Source of the DNA: Bacteroidota bacterium
GTDB taxonomy: Bacteria > Bacteroidota > Bacteroidia > Bacteroidales > JAADGE01
Length of the DNA: 43,632 nucleotides
Assembly (NCBI GenBank): GCA_024277895.1
Contig: JAJRUH010000122.1
Span: 1 to 43,632, forward strand
Reading direction: 5' to 3'
The notes under the pieces: generated by a model
Seen by the model: the letters and a program-made list of their open reading frames with translations, nothing else
What the model was told of the DNA's origin: nothing
The model's database searches: none
Program-made: the position numbers and the translations under genes
Part shown: piece after piece, positions 43,267 to 43,632 of the stretch
How the letters are laid out: every line of letters begins with the position of its first letter
How positions within the stretch are numbered: the first letter of the stretch is position 1

Positions 43267-43632
43267 TATTCTTCAGTTAAAAAAATATTTTCCGACTATT
43301 TCGGAAAAACAAATTGATTTATTTATCGAAATTTCAAATCTATATGAATTTTGGAATAAAAAAATAAATGTTATCTCTCAAAAAGATATTGATAATCTCT
43401 ATATTCGTCATATACTTCATTCATTATCAATAATTAAAATACTCAAATTCAAAAAATCCGATTCAATAATTGATATAGGAACAGGAGGCGGCTTTCCCGG
43501 AATCCCGCTTGCCGTTATGTTTCCCGAAACTCAATTTACTTTAATAGATTCAACAGGAAAAAAAATAAAAGTAGTAAACGAAATTATTAATACGGAGAAC
43601 TTGAAAAATGTAACTGCAATACAAAAACGAAG
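43253..43632 (+). CDS. rsmG: 16S rRNA (guanine-N7) methyltransferase RsmG, partial at window end
   Basis: The first 126 codons of an RsmG (GidB) methyltransferase, which modifies guanine 527 of 16S rRNA, are present; the gene runs off the end of the window. Seen are the helical N-terminus with YEFWNKKINVIS and the SDI-type stretch YIRHILHSLSI, then the SAM motif SIIDIGTGGGFPGIPLAV and FTLIDSTGKKIKVVNEI. The ATG at 43253 overlaps the sigma-factor stop by 14 bases. Confidence 0.93.
   Translation, partial: MEKADILQLKKYFPTISEKQIDLFIEISNLYEFWNKKINVISQKDIDNLYIRHILHSLSIIKILKFKKSDSIIDIGTGGGFPGIPLAVMFPETQFTLIDSTGKKIKVVNEIINTENLKNVTAIQKR

Overview
The window looks like chromosome of an uncultured or little-studied member of the Bacteroidota (Bacteroidales/Marinilabiliales-like; the order is inferred). 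The evidence is strong AT richness, very few Shine-Dalgarno sequences, promoters of the Bacteroidota type (TTG, about 19-20 bases, TAnnTTTG) and typical gene families: a ComEC without a metallo-beta-lactamase tail, the parA-parB-DUF5683-mltD order, DUF2339, a long alpha-2-macroglobulin, lipoproteins ending their signal in SC, and SPOR-like and Kelch proteins. No tRNA, rRNA, CRISPR array, phage or complete insertion sequence was recognised.

Layout. Positions 1-3.6 kb hold a SAM methyltransferase and, convergently, comEC, with copies of a small inverted-repeat element around the methyltransferase. From 3.7 to 9.4 kb are a coiled-coil protein, pyruvate kinase, a GT87-type mannosyltransferase, an AlkD-like protein and a DUF2339 membrane protein. 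From 9.6 to 12.1 kb is a compact redox operon: membrane-anchored tetrahaem cytochrome c, Tat-exported four-cluster ferredoxin and NrfD/PsrC-type quinone-interacting membrane protein, with a good promoter but no catalytic subunit. An SDR-DUF2867 protein follows. Then, on the minus strand, come a 1851-residue alpha-2-macroglobulin and an M1 aminopeptidase lipoprotein. From 22.1 to 28.5 kb are a SPOR-like protein, a nested pair of small mobile elements, dnaJ-grpE, a Kelch lipoprotein with a barrel-like protein, and clpS.

From 38.2 down to 28.5 kb the minus strand carries one long co-directional run: parA, parB, DUF5683, mltD (broken by one in-frame stop), an SGNH hydrolase, a GYF_2/TPR membrane protein, a second SGNH hydrolase and an MBOAT acyltransferase. 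This looks like a chromosome-segregation and cell-wall/O-acylation block. From 39 kb to the end the plus strand has pepA, pdxA, a GT2 glycosyltransferase, an ECF sigma factor and the first part of rsmG, tightly packed with short overlaps.

The most notable observations are: a small element family with matching termini and TA flanks in three states (intact, with a tandemly duplicated end, truncated), one copy sitting inside another element; a single nonsense codon splitting mltD; a nearly exact 64-bp copy of the 5' end of the alkD-like gene 6.3 kb away; the redox operon without a catalytic subunit; and an acidic, tyrosine-rich, cysteine-bounded segment in the macroglobulin. I found no clear wholly new system; the best candidates are the redox module and the O-acylation/transglycosylase block.
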